NCBI RefSeq assembly: GCF_900476395.1 | Contig: NZ_UIHB01000002.1 | Location: 186,001 to 250,000, forward strand | Direction of reading: 5' to 3' | DNA from: Xanthomonas euroxanthea | Lineage (GTDB): Bacteria; Pseudomonadota; Gammaproteobacteria; Xanthomonadales; Xanthomonadaceae | Length of the DNA: 64,000 bases | Part shown: positions 63,752 through 64,000 of the stretch, in pieces | How positions within the stretch are numbered: position 1 is the first letter of the stretch | Layout: each line of letters begins with the position of its first letter | Position numbers and translations under genes: made by a program | Notes under the pieces: model-generated | Database searches by the model: none | Told to the model about the DNA's origin: nothing | The model's input: the letters and a program-made list of their open reading frames with translations, nothing else

Positions 63752-64000
63752 TCAGAATTCCAGATCCAGCGCGGCGCACAGGTAATCGACGAACGGCGCC
63801 AGCACCACCAGGTCCGCCTCGATGGTCTGGCGCAGGCGCGGGCCGGTCATGATGGCATCGTCGAGTGGACGCAGGTACGCCCAGTTGCGATGCTTCAGGT
63901 CGTCGATGAACTCGAAATCGTTGGGAAAGCCGCGCGGCGCACGCACCAGTTTCTCGCTGTCGTCCAACGCGAACTTGCGGCGTAGTTTTGGCTCGTAGGC
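63752..64000 (-). CDS. DUF2461 family protein, C-terminal part (cut by window end)
   Basis: The last 82 residues of a gene that continues past 64000. The segment KLVRAPRGFPNDFEFIDDLK and the following HRNWAYLRPLDD match the DUF2461 (TIGR02453) C-terminus, which usually reads LKRAPRGF. It ends CAALDLEF. Function unknown. The stop is at 63752-63754. Confidence 0.8.
   Translation of the reverse strand, partial: AYEPKLRRKFALDDSEKLVRAPRGFPNDFEFIDDLKHRNWAYLRPLDDAIMTGPRLRQTIEADLVVLAPFVDYLCAALDLEF

Overview
The window is chromosomal DNA of a high-GC gammaproteobacterium, almost certainly a Xanthomonas. The protein sequences, the gene neighbourhoods and the many heptameric GGGNATC repeats (a repeat type described as strongly enriched in Xanthomonas) all point there. 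Nearly everything is ordinary core genome. I see no phage, insertion sequence, CRISPR array, restriction or toxin-antitoxin module.

Layout. 1-3.2 kb (minus): a cut-off gene, a small exported protein, purB and a CNNM/HlyC membrane transporter. 3.5-4.9 kb: fumC, ending in a GTAG-type palindrome. 5.0-9.5 kb (minus): a lipoprotein, a GntR/YtrA repressor, an ABC ATPase and permease, a DUF4097 repeat protein and two lipoproteins. The promoter of this cluster carries a clear operator. 9.6-13.6 kb: glutathione peroxidase, a Mip-like FKBP isomerase and ugd-slyX-DUF2058. 13.9-19.5 kb: an outer-membrane protein, then a LacI-controlled hexose module (GluP/FucP-type transporter, PfkB kinase, mannose-isomerase-like enzyme). 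19.6-24.8 kb (minus): an ArsR-methyltransferase regulator followed by methionine synthase split into two genes, with several repeats in and between them.

24.9-36.7 kb: acyl-CoA dehydrogenase, a tandem SGNH hydrolase, tRNA-Leu(CAG), RNase R, a GFA protein, rlmB, a large periplasmic-sensor diguanylate cyclase and RNase T. 36.9-44.8 kb (minus): RcnB-like protein and a complete phosphate-starvation cluster: porin, two PstS paralogues, pstC, pstA, pstB, phoU. 45.1-47.8 kb: small exported protein, beta carbonic anhydrase and SulP transporter. 48-50 kb (minus): endonuclease III, a small protein and enoyl-CoA hydratase. 50.1-64 kb: an FKBP protein, DUF1289-Nudix fusion, rhodanese, a DUF1684 lipoprotein, AmpD-like amidase, MOSC, an alpha/beta hydrolase, GNAT, ABC-F, rlmKL, nadK, 5'-nucleotidase, a spermidine-synthase-like protein, DUF2939 and a cut-off DUF2461 gene.

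The most unusual material is in the repeats. Four GGGNATC arrays come as G-rich left arm plus C-rich right arm, so each looks like a small hairpin element of about 80-200 bp. One sits in frame inside metH and another straddles the regulator/metH junction, supplying the end of one protein and the start of the next. The GntR-ABC-DUF4097 operon is the best candidate for a poorly described gene system.
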